64,000 bases of DNA. Origin: Nostocoides sp. GTDB taxonomy: Bacteria > Actinomycetota > Actinomycetes > Actinomycetales > Dermatophilaceae. Position 1 is the first letter of the stretch. Every line of letters begins with the position of its first letter. The notes under the pieces are model-generated. The model saw nothing but the letters and a program-made list of their open reading frames with translations, did not search any database and was not told the DNA's origin. Made by a program: the position numbers and the translations under genes. The stretch lies in assembly GCA_016716625.1 (NCBI GenBank), contig JADJVJ010000006.1, positions 186,001 to 250,000 of the forward strand, in the 5' to 3' direction. Shown here piece after piece: positions 23,830-31,640 of this stretch.

Positions 23830-25272
23830 ATGACGAGCCGCCCAGACACCGACCCGCAGGGTCCGCTCTGGTGCGTGCCCGGGCTGGGTCCGGTCCGCTC
23901 GGGGGACGATGCGGGCGCCGCGGCCGGGTGGGTTTCCGAGCCCGCGGAGCCGGCCGAGGCGCTCGAGGGGGTCACCGCGGTCGTGGCCCACCTGGCGCGG
24001 GTGGCCGCGAGCGTCGCCACCGTGCGGGCCGGGCTGGGCCGGATCGGGTCCGCCGACCTGACGGCGGTCATGACCGTTCTCGGAGAAGCCGCGGTCGCGC
24101 TGGAGGCGATGACTATCGAGGTCACCGCCGAGGCGGTCGAGCGGGGCGTGCCTGCGTCGGCGGGCCAGGCCCTCTCCCCCGTCGAGTGGGTTCGGATGAC
24201 CAACCTCGCCTACCGAGGCTGCGGGGCGCCGGCGCTGGTCCGCGCCGCGGAGCTCTCGCGCGGACGATCCTTCCCCGAACTCGGCGAGGCCCTGCGCGCG
24301 GGGGTGGTCCCGGTGGCCACCGCGGGCGCCGCGGTCGAGCAGCACACCGAGGTCCTCAGAGCGCTGCCAGCGTTCGTCGCCGGCGCCGACGAGGTCCGTT
24401 GCGCCGTGGCCGAGGCGATCGTCGGCGCCGCGGCGACCGGCTCTGCGCGTGAGGTCCGGTCGATGGGACGCGAACTTATCGGCCGGTTCGGGCGCGACGA
24501 CGTGCCCGAGCGAGCCGCCGCCGCGGCCTACGCGCGTCGAGAGCTGTCGAGCCCGGTGGAGACCGGGTCGGGGAGTTACGACTACCGGCTGCGCCTGGAC
24601 GCCCCGGCGATGGCGCGGCTTGAGGCCGCACTGGACGCGGTGAGCAAGCCCTGCCCGGATGCCGACGGGGCGGACCCGCGCACCGCACGGCAGCGTCGGG
24701 CCGACGGACTGCTCACCCTGATCGACTCGGCGGTCGCTGCACCCGACGGGCCGGGTGCCGGGATGAGGGCCGCGCTCGAGGTGACGATGTCCCTGGAGTC
24801 GCTGCGCGTCGGCCTCGGGGGTTGCCCGCCGGCCGGTGCCGGGTTCGGGGACCTGCGCCTCGGCGAGACGGTGGGCCAGAGCGGCGCGGCCGCAACCGCT
24901 CACCTCACCCCCACCCAGGTGCGTCAGCTCTCCTGCCAGGCCGGCCTCATCCCCGCGGTGCTCGACGGCGATGGGGTGGTCGTTGACCAGGGACGGTTGA
25001 CTCGGCTGTTCCCGCCCGGACTCGTGCGCCGGCTCTGGGTGCGCGACGGTGGCTGCACCTTCCCGGGGTGCACGATGCCGGCGAAGTGGACTCAGGCCCA
25101 CCATCTGGTCCATTGGAGCGATGGCGGGACCACGAGCCTTCGCAACGCGGCTCTGCTCTGCGCGCGACATCACACGGTCGTCCATACCCGGCGCCTGCAC
25201 GGGGAGGTGCACAAGGACCGGGTCCACTGGGACCTCGGGCATGGCAGTTACCGCCCGCCCCGGCGCGAGTAG
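23830..25272 (+). CDS. DUF222 / HNH endonuclease domain protein
   Basis: 480 aa. The N-terminal 300 residues are an alanine-rich helical DUF222 (13E12-type) region; the C-terminus has an HNH nuclease: VRDGGCTFPGC, WTQAHHLVHWSDGGTTSLRNAALLCARHHTVVH. The zinc cysteines and the His-Asn-His residues are all present, so the nuclease should fold. Such proteins are multicopy and mobile-like in actinobacteria; their role is unclear. The product is cytoplasmic by sequence. It stands alone with a leaderless promoter. Confidence 0.88.
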   Translation: MTSRPDTDPQGPLWCVPGLGPVRSGDDAGAAAGWVSEPAEPAEALEGVTAVVAHLARVAASVATVRAGLGRIGSADLTAVMTVLGEAAVALEAMTIEVTAEAVERGVPASAGQALSPVEWVRMTNLAYRGCGAPALVRAAELSRGRSFPELGEALRAGVVPVATAGAAVEQHTEVLRALPAFVAGADEVRCAVAEAIVGAAATGSAREVRSMGRELIGRFGRDDVPERAAAAAYARRELSSPVETGSGSYDYRLRLDAPAMARLEAALDAVSKPCPDADGADPRTARQRRADGLLTLIDSAVAAPDGPGAGMRAALEVTMSLESLRVGLGGCPPAGAGFGDLRLGETVGQSGAAATAHLTPTQVRQLSCQAGLIPAVLDGDGVVVDQGRLTRLFPPGLVRRLWVRDGGCTFPGCTMPAKWTQAHHLVHWSDGGTTSLRNAALLCARHHTVVHTRRLHGEVHKDRVHWDLGHGSYRPPRRE

Positions 25273-25294
25273 GTCAGCCCCTCTGGTCCGGCGC

Positions 25295-25300
25295 TAGGGT
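25295..25300 (+). promoter_or_regulatory. -10 box of leaderless promoter for the VOC gene
   Basis: TAGGGT, 6 nt before ATG 25307. Confidence 0.55.
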
Positions 25301-25306
25301 CGACGT

Positions 25307-26161
25307 ATGGGCCTCCACTTGATCGCGTTGGAGTTCGACGCGCTGTCTCCTGAGCGCCTTGCCGAGTTCTGGGCCCCGATCCTCGGCCGCCAGATCGACG
25401 CCTCGCGGCGGACGCTTCCTGGTCTGGTGTCCACCGACTTTGAGCTCCGGTTTGTGCCCGAGTCCGCACGCAAGACCACGGCTCGGCATCGAATGCACTG
25501 TGACCTCACCAGCGCATCACCGGAAGACCAGGCCGCGACCGTCGACCTGGCGTTGTCGCTGGGCGGACACCGTGTCGACGTCGGGCAGCGCGGGGACGAG
25601 GGCCACGTCGTCCTCGGCGACCCCGAGGACAACGAGTTCTGCGTCATCGAGAGCGGCAGCAGCTTCTTGGCGAACACCGCCCGGATCGGGGGCATCGCCG
25701 GTGACGGCATGCCGGAGACGGGCTACTTCTGGAGCCGAGTTCTCGGGTGGCCGCTGGTTTGGGACCAGGATGAGGAGACCGCCATCCAGTCTCCGGAGGG
25801 CGGGGTCAAGATCACGTGGGGCGGCCCGCCGATTGCTCCCAAATCGGGCAGGAATCGCCTGCGATGGGTCGTGGAAGCGGGCGGGGATCGTCACGAGCAA
25901 CTCGCTCGCGTCCGTGACCTCGGTGCTTCGCTCGTGGGTGAACGACCAGATGGAACTGAGCTATCGGATCCCGAGGGGAATGAGTTCCTCTTGGTGCCCG
26001 TGCGCCCGGTGCGATTGTCCACTGACCTCCGCGCCCGAACTCCCGGGATCGGAGGACCTTGTCCGCGAGCTGGCGCACCATCGGATCCGCCCCGCCATTG
26101 GCCACACGGGCGCGGACGCGAGGACGACGGAGCGCATGCTCGGCCTCATCAACGAGGTTAG
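25307..26161 (+). CDS. VOC-family protein (glyoxalase/bleomycin-resistance fold), possibly with a fused junk tail
   Basis: 284 aa reading frame. Residues 1-235 are two VOC-like halves, each ending in a family-typical motif (LGDPEDNEFCVIE, then SDPEGNEFLLVPVRP), as in the actinobacterial glyoxalase-like group. After about residue 237 the reading frame turns arginine/proline-rich with no family resemblance (CPRAGAPSDPPRHWPHGRGRED), while the +1 frame of the same DNA encodes a NagA-like stretch. The natural stop has probably been lost by a junction or frameshift. Substrate unknown. Confidence 0.75.
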   Translation: MGLHLIALEFDALSPERLAEFWAPILGRQIDASRRTLPGLVSTDFELRFVPESARKTTARHRMHCDLTSASPEDQAATVDLALSLGGHRVDVGQRGDEGHVVLGDPEDNEFCVIESGSSFLANTARIGGIAGDGMPETGYFWSRVLGWPLVWDQDEETAIQSPEGGVKITWGGPPIAPKSGRNRLRWVVEAGGDRHEQLARVRDLGASLVGERPDGTELSDPEGNEFLLVPVRPVRLSTDLRARTPGIGGPCPRAGAPSDPPRHWPHGRGREDDGAHARPHQRG

Positions 26162-26198
26162 CGAGGGGGACGCCCTCAGGCTGCGACGGCAGTTCTGA
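26031..26198 (+). pseudogene. Remnant of an amidohydrolase resembling NagA (GlcNAc-6-P deacetylase)
   Basis: In the +1 frame relative to the VOC gene, about 55 codons read PGSEDLVRELAHHRIRPAIGHTGADARTTERMLGLINE and then a stop. The core AIGHTGADA with a preceding LV-REL helix resembles the metal-binding GHT(D/N)A segment of N-acetylglucosamine-6-phosphate deacetylase. No start codon or remaining domains are present. Identification is by motif memory only. Confidence 0.4.
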
Positions 26199-26377
26199 AC
26201 CGCGTCATCGAGCGCGTGCCGACCGAACCTCGCGCATATCTCGTGCGTGGCCTCGTCCCTGCACAGTCAGGCTCGCTGGCACGCGGTCTGCGCGATCTGC
26301 AAGAGGCCTCGCGGATGGGCGAGACGGACCTTGCGCGAACGGCGATGTCGCGTGCCGACGCCATCGCACAGCGGTAG
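26162..26377 (+). pseudogene. C-terminal remnant of an unidentified helical protein
   Basis: Following the VOC frame past its stop, 71 codons read as an ordinary helical protein tail (VLNRVIERVPTEPRAYLVRGL ... LARGLRDLQEASRMGETDLARTAMSRADAIAQR) before a TAG. The pattern resembles a TPR-like tail, but I cannot name a family. It has no start codon of its own. With the NagA-like piece it makes 26.0-26.4 kb a graveyard of gene ends. Confidence 0.35.
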
Positions 26378-26425
26378 AACGGTGGATTGAGGTTCGTGCC
26401 GATCGGGTGCCTGCGTGGCCCGGAA

Positions 26426-29400
26426 CTATTGCATTCCGCCGTCGGTGATCTGCCACCCCTGGTCGATCAGCGTTTGCCGAGCGGCAGCGGCAGCTGAGAG
26501 GTAAGGGATCGTTCCGGCGCCAAGGTAGACGTAAGGATAGACGTCCTGCCCTGCCCAACCCATGAGGGCGTCGCTGTAATTGGCCGCTGAGAGTCCAGAG
26601 CCGGAGAACATGTCGCCCATGTACCTGACGTTGCTAATGCTCCAGGTGCCGAGGGGCTGGTTGAATGCTGCCGCGCCCCAAAACATCCACCTCATGTCCG
26701 TGACGTTGGCGGTGTTCCAGGCGCCGAGGGGTTGGTTGAACGCTGCCGCGTCCCGGAACATGTAGCTCATGTTGGTGACGTTGGCGGTGTTCCAGGCGCC
26801 GAGGGGTTGGTTGAACGCTGTCGCGTCGTAGAACATCCCGCCCATGGTGGCGACGTTGGCGGTGTTCCAGGCGCCGAGGGGTTGGTTGAATGCTGCCGCG
26901 AAACCGAACATGCCCTCCATGCCGGTGACGTTGGTGGTGTTCCAGGTGCCGAGGGGTTGGTTGAATGCTGTCGCGCCCCAGAACATGTAGTTCATATCGG
27001 TGACGTTGGTGGTGTTCCAGGTGCCGAGGGGTTGGTTGAACGCTGCCGCGAAACCGAACATGCCGCCCATGTCGGTGACGTTGGTGGTGTTCCAGGTGTC
27101 GAGGGGTTGGTTGAATGCTGCCGCGTTGTAGAACATCCCGCCCATGGTGGCGACGTTGGTGGTGTTCCAGGTGTCGAGCGGTTGGTTGAATGCTTCCGCG
27201 AGACCGAACATGTTGCTCATATCGGTGACGTTCGCGGTGTTCCAGGTGTCAAGGGGTTGGTTGAATGCTCTCGCCTCGTAGAATATGCCGCGCATGTCGG
27301 TGACGTTGGCGGTGTTCCAGGTGTCAAGGGGTTGGTTGAACGCTGCCGCGCCCCAGAACATGCCGCCCATGTCGGTGACGTTGGCGGTGTTCCAGGCGCC
27401 GAGGGGTTGGTTGAACGCTGCCGCGCCCCAGAACATGCCGCCCATGTCGGTGACGTTGGCGGTGTTCCAGGCGCCGAGGGGTTGGTTGAACGCTGCCGCG
27501 CCCCGGAACAAGCCGCCCATGTCGGTGACGTTGGCGGTGTCCCAGGCGCCGAGGGGTTGGTTGAATGCTCTCGCGTCGTAGAACGCGTCACTGAGATCAG
27601 TGACTGTCGGGGGGAGTTGGCCGGGCACAGCTGTGAGATTTGTTGCGCCCACAAACGCTCCGCGGAGGCTCTTGAGGCCAAGGTCGCCGAAACTCGTGAC
27701 GGCTCGCAGAGACGGTTGGTATGCCCAGGTGTTGACCGACCCAAGGTGATCGGCAGTTCCGCACACTCTGACCACGTAGGTGCCGGGGGCGCTGTACCGA
27801 TAGTGAAGTTGGCCGGGATCTGGCCCGTAGCTGATTGTGGGTGCAGATCCGGTTCCGGAGGGGGTCGGTGTGCCTGCTCCGCCCCAGTCCACGCTGATGC
27901 CTTGACCGCCGTGGAGTTCGATGCTGACGGTCGTGGTTGCTCCTGGCGCGGTGGTGTCCATCGTCATGGTGAGCGGGTCGGCACACTCTGGCGCAGGTGG
28001 CCCCTGGGTGAAGGTGAGCAGGTAGGTCTTAGTGACGGTCTTGCTGGTGGCGTCAGAAACCGTCACGGTGACCGGTGCGGAGGTGACGGCGCTGCCGGCG
28101 GTTCCGCTGATGGTCCCGGACGTTGCGTTCATCGTCAGCCCCGCCGGCAGTCCTTGAGCTGCCCACTGGTAGGGCTGGACCCCACCAGAGGCGGCGACTG
28201 TGGCGGAGTACGGGCTTCCGGCCGTACCCGGTGGGAGAGTCGCGGTGGTGATCGTCAAGGGGCTGGAGGGGAGTGTGGGCCCGGTGTAAGCCCCGTCGGC
28301 TTTGCCGATGGTGGCGCTCCACACCACGTGCGAGCCAAGTGTGTAGCTCGCCTTAATGATGAAAATGACATCGATCACCAGGGACGCTTCGAGTTTGATG
28401 CCTGCGTTGAGAGTCCACCAGGGGTTGTCGCCGGTATCGGCCTTGACGTTGATGAATGCGAAGATGCCGATGGTCGGGCCGGCCAGACCCGCTAGCTTCG
28501 AGCTCAGCTCTGGTCCGACGGAGAGTTCAGCGCTCGCGTTGGCAGTCTTGAGGCTCGGGGGCGTGAATGTCGTCTTTCGAGAGTTGGTGTGGATCCGTCG
28601 AGGATCTTCACCGGCCCACCAGTCGAACCCGTCGGTGGTAGTGTCCTGCCATTTCGCACCTGCCGAGATGCCGCCTTTCACCCCGAGTTTGATGGTTCCG
28701 CCGACGGTGAAGGTGAAGGGGCCAATCGCGCCAACAGGGATGGGGCGGGGCGTGTAGCGGCATTCCCCCGACCCTTCCACCCCCACGGTGAACTCGACGG
28801 TGAACGAATTGGTGAGCGTGATGCGCAGGTGGGTGCGTTTCCCGACACCCCAGTCCGCGAGGACGGCAACTTTGAAGTTCTGGGTCACAGTCCCGCTGAC
28901 GCTGGACCCGACCCCACCTGTGCAGTCCCACGGCACCCCCGACCGCGCAGCCGCCAACTGCCCACCACCCGTGAGGACGGACACGAGCGGGTCAGTACTT
29001 GAGGTGACACCTTCAATGTGGCCCTCGGGGAACACCTCCTCCAAGGGGACCGCCACGACCGTCGTCGTCGCCCCGGACACGGCAGTGACCTTGCCGATCA
29101 CCCCATCGCCGTTCGTTCCGCCAGGGGGTAAATACACGTACTGCCCGACATCCGCTGGCGAGTCGCCGGATGCCGTGAACGATCCTTCCCCACCCAACTC
29201 AGTGGGCGGGGCCACCGACGCAATCTGCGGCGCGGGGGCGACCACCGTCACGGCCGGGTCGTACTTGACATCGATCACGGTCGGCTTGGTGAAGTAGCCG
29301 ACGACATCCACGATGAGATCGGTCGTGGCGGATGAGAACAGGCTGATCTTCCCGCCAGCGCCGACCTGCAGCGTGATCGAGTTGGCCCGGTTCACCCCCC

Positions 29401-30526
29401 CAGCGAAGTTGAGCACCGACGCCACGGGCCGGACCTGACCCGTGGGGTAGGTCGTGATGTACCCGCCGCTCGTCGGCGCGGCCACCGTCACGGTGGCCTC
29501 CACCGCGTTCACTCCGTCCAACGGCACCCCGCTGACCCCCGTCACAAGCAACTCCACCACCCCACCGGCAGCAACGCGCGCCTTGGGCGCCCCCAACCCC
29601 GTGCGGGTGTCCAACGCCCGAGTCGGTGTCATCGCCACATAGTCCGACGTGGCCGGGATCCACCCCGCGACATCCACAACCAGATGCGCCGCAGAACTCG
29701 TGTACACATTGACTACACCACCGGCACCCACCGTCGCGATCGCCATACCCGCAACGACCGCTCCGCCGTCGAAGTTCAACGTCGATGCCCACGGCTTGGC
29801 CTCCCCCGCCGGCCACTGCGTCACAAACCCCCGCGCAGCCGAACCTGTCGACGTGATGTTCAAGACGACAGCCGACACCCCCGACGCTGGCACTCCACCG
29901 CGACCGGTGACCGTCACCGGCGTTGTCGACCCCGCCGTCGGGCGCAAACCCGAGCGAGTGTCCAACAACCGCGACGGCGTCAGCGCAGCAAACCCGGCCC
30001 CGTCCGGGTAATACCCGACCACATCCACCACCAAATGCGTGGACACACTCGAATACACGTTGATCGAGCCCGCTGCCCCCACCTTGACAATCGCCTGATT
30101 CGCCACCGTCAACCCTGGCACAAAGTTCAGATTCGACGCCAACGGCCGCGACACCCCTGACGGCCACGCCGTGACATAACCCGAGCCCGCTGTCTCGGTC
30201 ACAGTCACGTTCACCACCACCGCTGCCACCCCAGACGCTGGCACCCCACCACGCCCCGACACCACCAACCCCGTCGTGGCGCCCGCCTTCACCGGTCCAC
30301 GCGTCCCGCCCAACCCAGAGCGCGTATCCATCAACCGCGTCGGCGACAACGACACCAAACCGACACCCGTCGACCCATACGACTCAGTGAGACTCAGCGT
30401 GGCTGCGGACGCCGGCGGCGCCACCAGCCCCGACGCCACCACGGCGGACACCACAAACAAGACCCACCCCCGCACCAAACGCCTGCCAGTCTCGACGAAT
30501 CGAGGCACGGTGGTTCTGGCGGTCAT
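26426..30526 (-). CDS. Large secreted BspA-type repeat surface protein
   Basis: 1366 aa. A signal peptide (LVRGWVLFVVSAVVASGLVAPPASAA) is followed by three beta-rich units of about 115 aa, each with an L-x-DTR motif and ending VDVVGYY/VDVAGW (about 50-410). A long all-beta segment follows, then an Ig-like domain (LPAGLTMNATSGTISGTAG, about 780-860) and a PKD-like segment. Thirteen tandem 25-aa BspA/DUF285 repeats (FNQPLGAWNTANVTDM type, about 987-1311) precede a BspA-type tail (LSAANYSDALMGW ... WQITDGG). There is no LPXTG or membrane anchor. Likely an extracellular adhesin or matrix protein. An AAAGGG ribosome-binding site precedes the ATG. Confidence 0.88.
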   Translation of the reverse strand: MTARTTVPRFVETGRRLVRGWVLFVVSAVVASGLVAPPASAATLSLTESYGSTGVGLVSLSPTRLMDTRSGLGGTRGPVKAGATTGLVVSGRGGVPASGVAAVVVNVTVTETAGSGYVTAWPSGVSRPLASNLNFVPGLTVANQAIVKVGAAGSINVYSSVSTHLVVDVVGYYPDGAGFAALTPSRLLDTRSGLRPTAGSTTPVTVTGRGGVPASGVSAVVLNITSTGSAARGFVTQWPAGEAKPWASTLNFDGGAVVAGMAIATVGAGGVVNVYTSSAAHLVVDVAGWIPATSDYVAMTPTRALDTRTGLGAPKARVAAGGVVELLVTGVSGVPLDGVNAVEATVTVAAPTSGGYITTYPTGQVRPVASVLNFAGGVNRANSITLQVGAGGKISLFSSATTDLIVDVVGYFTKPTVIDVKYDPAVTVVAPAPQIASVAPPTELGGEGSFTASGDSPADVGQYVYLPPGGTNGDGVIGKVTAVSGATTTVVAVPLEEVFPEGHIEGVTSSTDPLVSVLTGGGQLAAARSGVPWDCTGGVGSSVSGTVTQNFKVAVLADWGVGKRTHLRITLTNSFTVEFTVGVEGSGECRYTPRPIPVGAIGPFTFTVGGTIKLGVKGGISAGAKWQDTTTDGFDWWAGEDPRRIHTNSRKTTFTPPSLKTANASAELSVGPELSSKLAGLAGPTIGIFAFINVKADTGDNPWWTLNAGIKLEASLVIDVIFIIKASYTLGSHVVWSATIGKADGAYTGPTLPSSPLTITTATLPPGTAGSPYSATVAASGGVQPYQWAAQGLPAGLTMNATSGTISGTAGSAVTSAPVTVTVSDATSKTVTKTYLLTFTQGPPAPECADPLTMTMDTTAPGATTTVSIELHGGQGISVDWGGAGTPTPSGTGSAPTISYGPDPGQLHYRYSAPGTYVVRVCGTADHLGSVNTWAYQPSLRAVTSFGDLGLKSLRGAFVGATNLTAVPGQLPPTVTDLSDAFYDARAFNQPLGAWDTANVTDMGGLFRGAAAFNQPLGAWNTANVTDMGGMFWGAAAFNQPLGAWNTANVTDMGGMFWGAAAFNQPLDTWNTANVTDMRGIFYEARAFNQPLDTWNTANVTDMSNMFGLAEAFNQPLDTWNTTNVATMGGMFYNAAAFNQPLDTWNTTNVTDMGGMFGFAAAFNQPLGTWNTTNVTDMNYMFWGATAFNQPLGTWNTTNVTGMEGMFGFAAAFNQPLGAWNTANVATMGGMFYDATAFNQPLGAWNTANVTNMSYMFRDAAAFNQPLGAWNTANVTDMRWMFWGAAAFNQPLGTWSISNVRYMGDMFSGSGLSAANYSDALMGWAGQDVYPYVYLGAGTIPYLSAAAAARQTLIDQGWQITDGGMQ
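26594..27568 (-). repeat. Thirteen tandem 75-bp repeats encoding BspA units
   Basis: Thirteen consecutive 75-bp units, each coding for 25 residues starting AFNQPL. Variation clusters in three places: GAW/DTW/GTW, TANVTDM/TTNVTDM/TANVATM, and the six residues before the next unit. Neighbouring units share variants (four DTW units in a row), which suggests unequal crossing-over or gene conversion. The last unit is the most diverged. Confidence 0.92.
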
Positions 30527-31640
30527 GGTTCGACCCTTTCTGCTGGAGTGCGGTCGCGCCGCAGCGGACTAACTGGTCCAGTAGCCGGTGATGTCGGTGA
30601 TGAGGTGGGTGGTGGCGCTGGTGTAGAGGGTGATGGTGCCGTCGGTGTGGACTTTGGCGATGACGCTGTTGGCGATGGTTTGCCCAGTGGTGTAGTTGAG
30701 GTTGGAGGCGGTGGGTCGGGATGTGCCGGGGTATGCGGTGACCCACCCGCTGCTGGTGGGACCGGTAGTGGTGAGGTTGACCATGACGGCCTTGACGCCG
30801 GTTGTGGGGATGCCCGCGGTGCCGGTGACTCTCACTGTGACTGTGCGTCCGCCGGTGGCTTTCCCGGCTGTGGTGGTACCGAGTCCGGTTCGGGTGTCCA
30901 GGAGTCGGGTGGGTGTCGCGGTCGGGGTGTAGTCAGCGCCGGATGGGATCCAGCCGACGATGTCGACGATGAGGTGACTGCTCGATGAGGTGAAGAGGTT
31001 GATGTTGCCGTTGCTGCCGATCTTCGCGATCGTCATTCCGGCGATTGTTTGCCTCGCTGCGTAGTTGACGTTCGATGCGGTGGGGCGGGTCGCTGCGCCG
31101 GGGTAGGCGGTGAGGTAGCCACCTTGCGTGGGGTTGACGGCGGTGATGTTGACCACGGCTGCCGCCACTCCGGAGGTGGGGATTCCGGCGATACCAGCGA
31201 CAGGGATGCTGACGGTGGCACCTGCGGCCACCGCGTTCGTGGTTGCGATCCCTGTGGCGTAGCGGGTGTCCAGAAGCCGGGTTGGGGTCATCGGCGTGTA
31301 TGTGGATCCGCTTAGGTAGTAGCCAGCGATGTCGACCAGGACGTTGCTGGTGGCTGACGAGTAGACCTCGATGGTGCCAGCTGTGCTGACTTTCGCGATG
31401 ACTTGATTCGCGATGGTCTTGCCAGCTTGGTAGTTCACGCTTGACGCGTTGGGGCGTGTTGTCCCGGAGGGGTATGCCGCGAGGTAGCCGTCTTGGGTGG
31501 GGTTGACTGCGGTGACATTTAGTATCACTGCATCGACCCCCACCGCAGGAACCCCAGCGGTCCCGGTCACCCGGACGGTGCGTGCCGTCCCCGCGTTGAC
31601 GGCATTCGAAGGACGCGTGTCCAACAACCGCACAGGCGAC
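29285..31640 (-). repeat. Six LLDTR beta units spanning two adjacent genes
   Basis: Three units of about 115 aa close the CHAP protein (30569-31640) and three open the BspA protein (about 29285-30400), separated only by the intergenic gap and a signal peptide. Each has a (P)TRLLDTR motif, a GVPASGV-like turn, NVT, a Y/WP-G strand, an N-x-N/Y strand, and ends VD-(I/V)-(A/V/T)-G-(Y/W). Seen directly in the translations; the unit's fold is not known to me. Confidence 0.8.

Noticed and set aside
26594..27568. Tandem 75-bp repeats as a CRISPR array
   Set aside because: Units are contiguous and in frame with a coding region, with no unique spacers and no cas genes.
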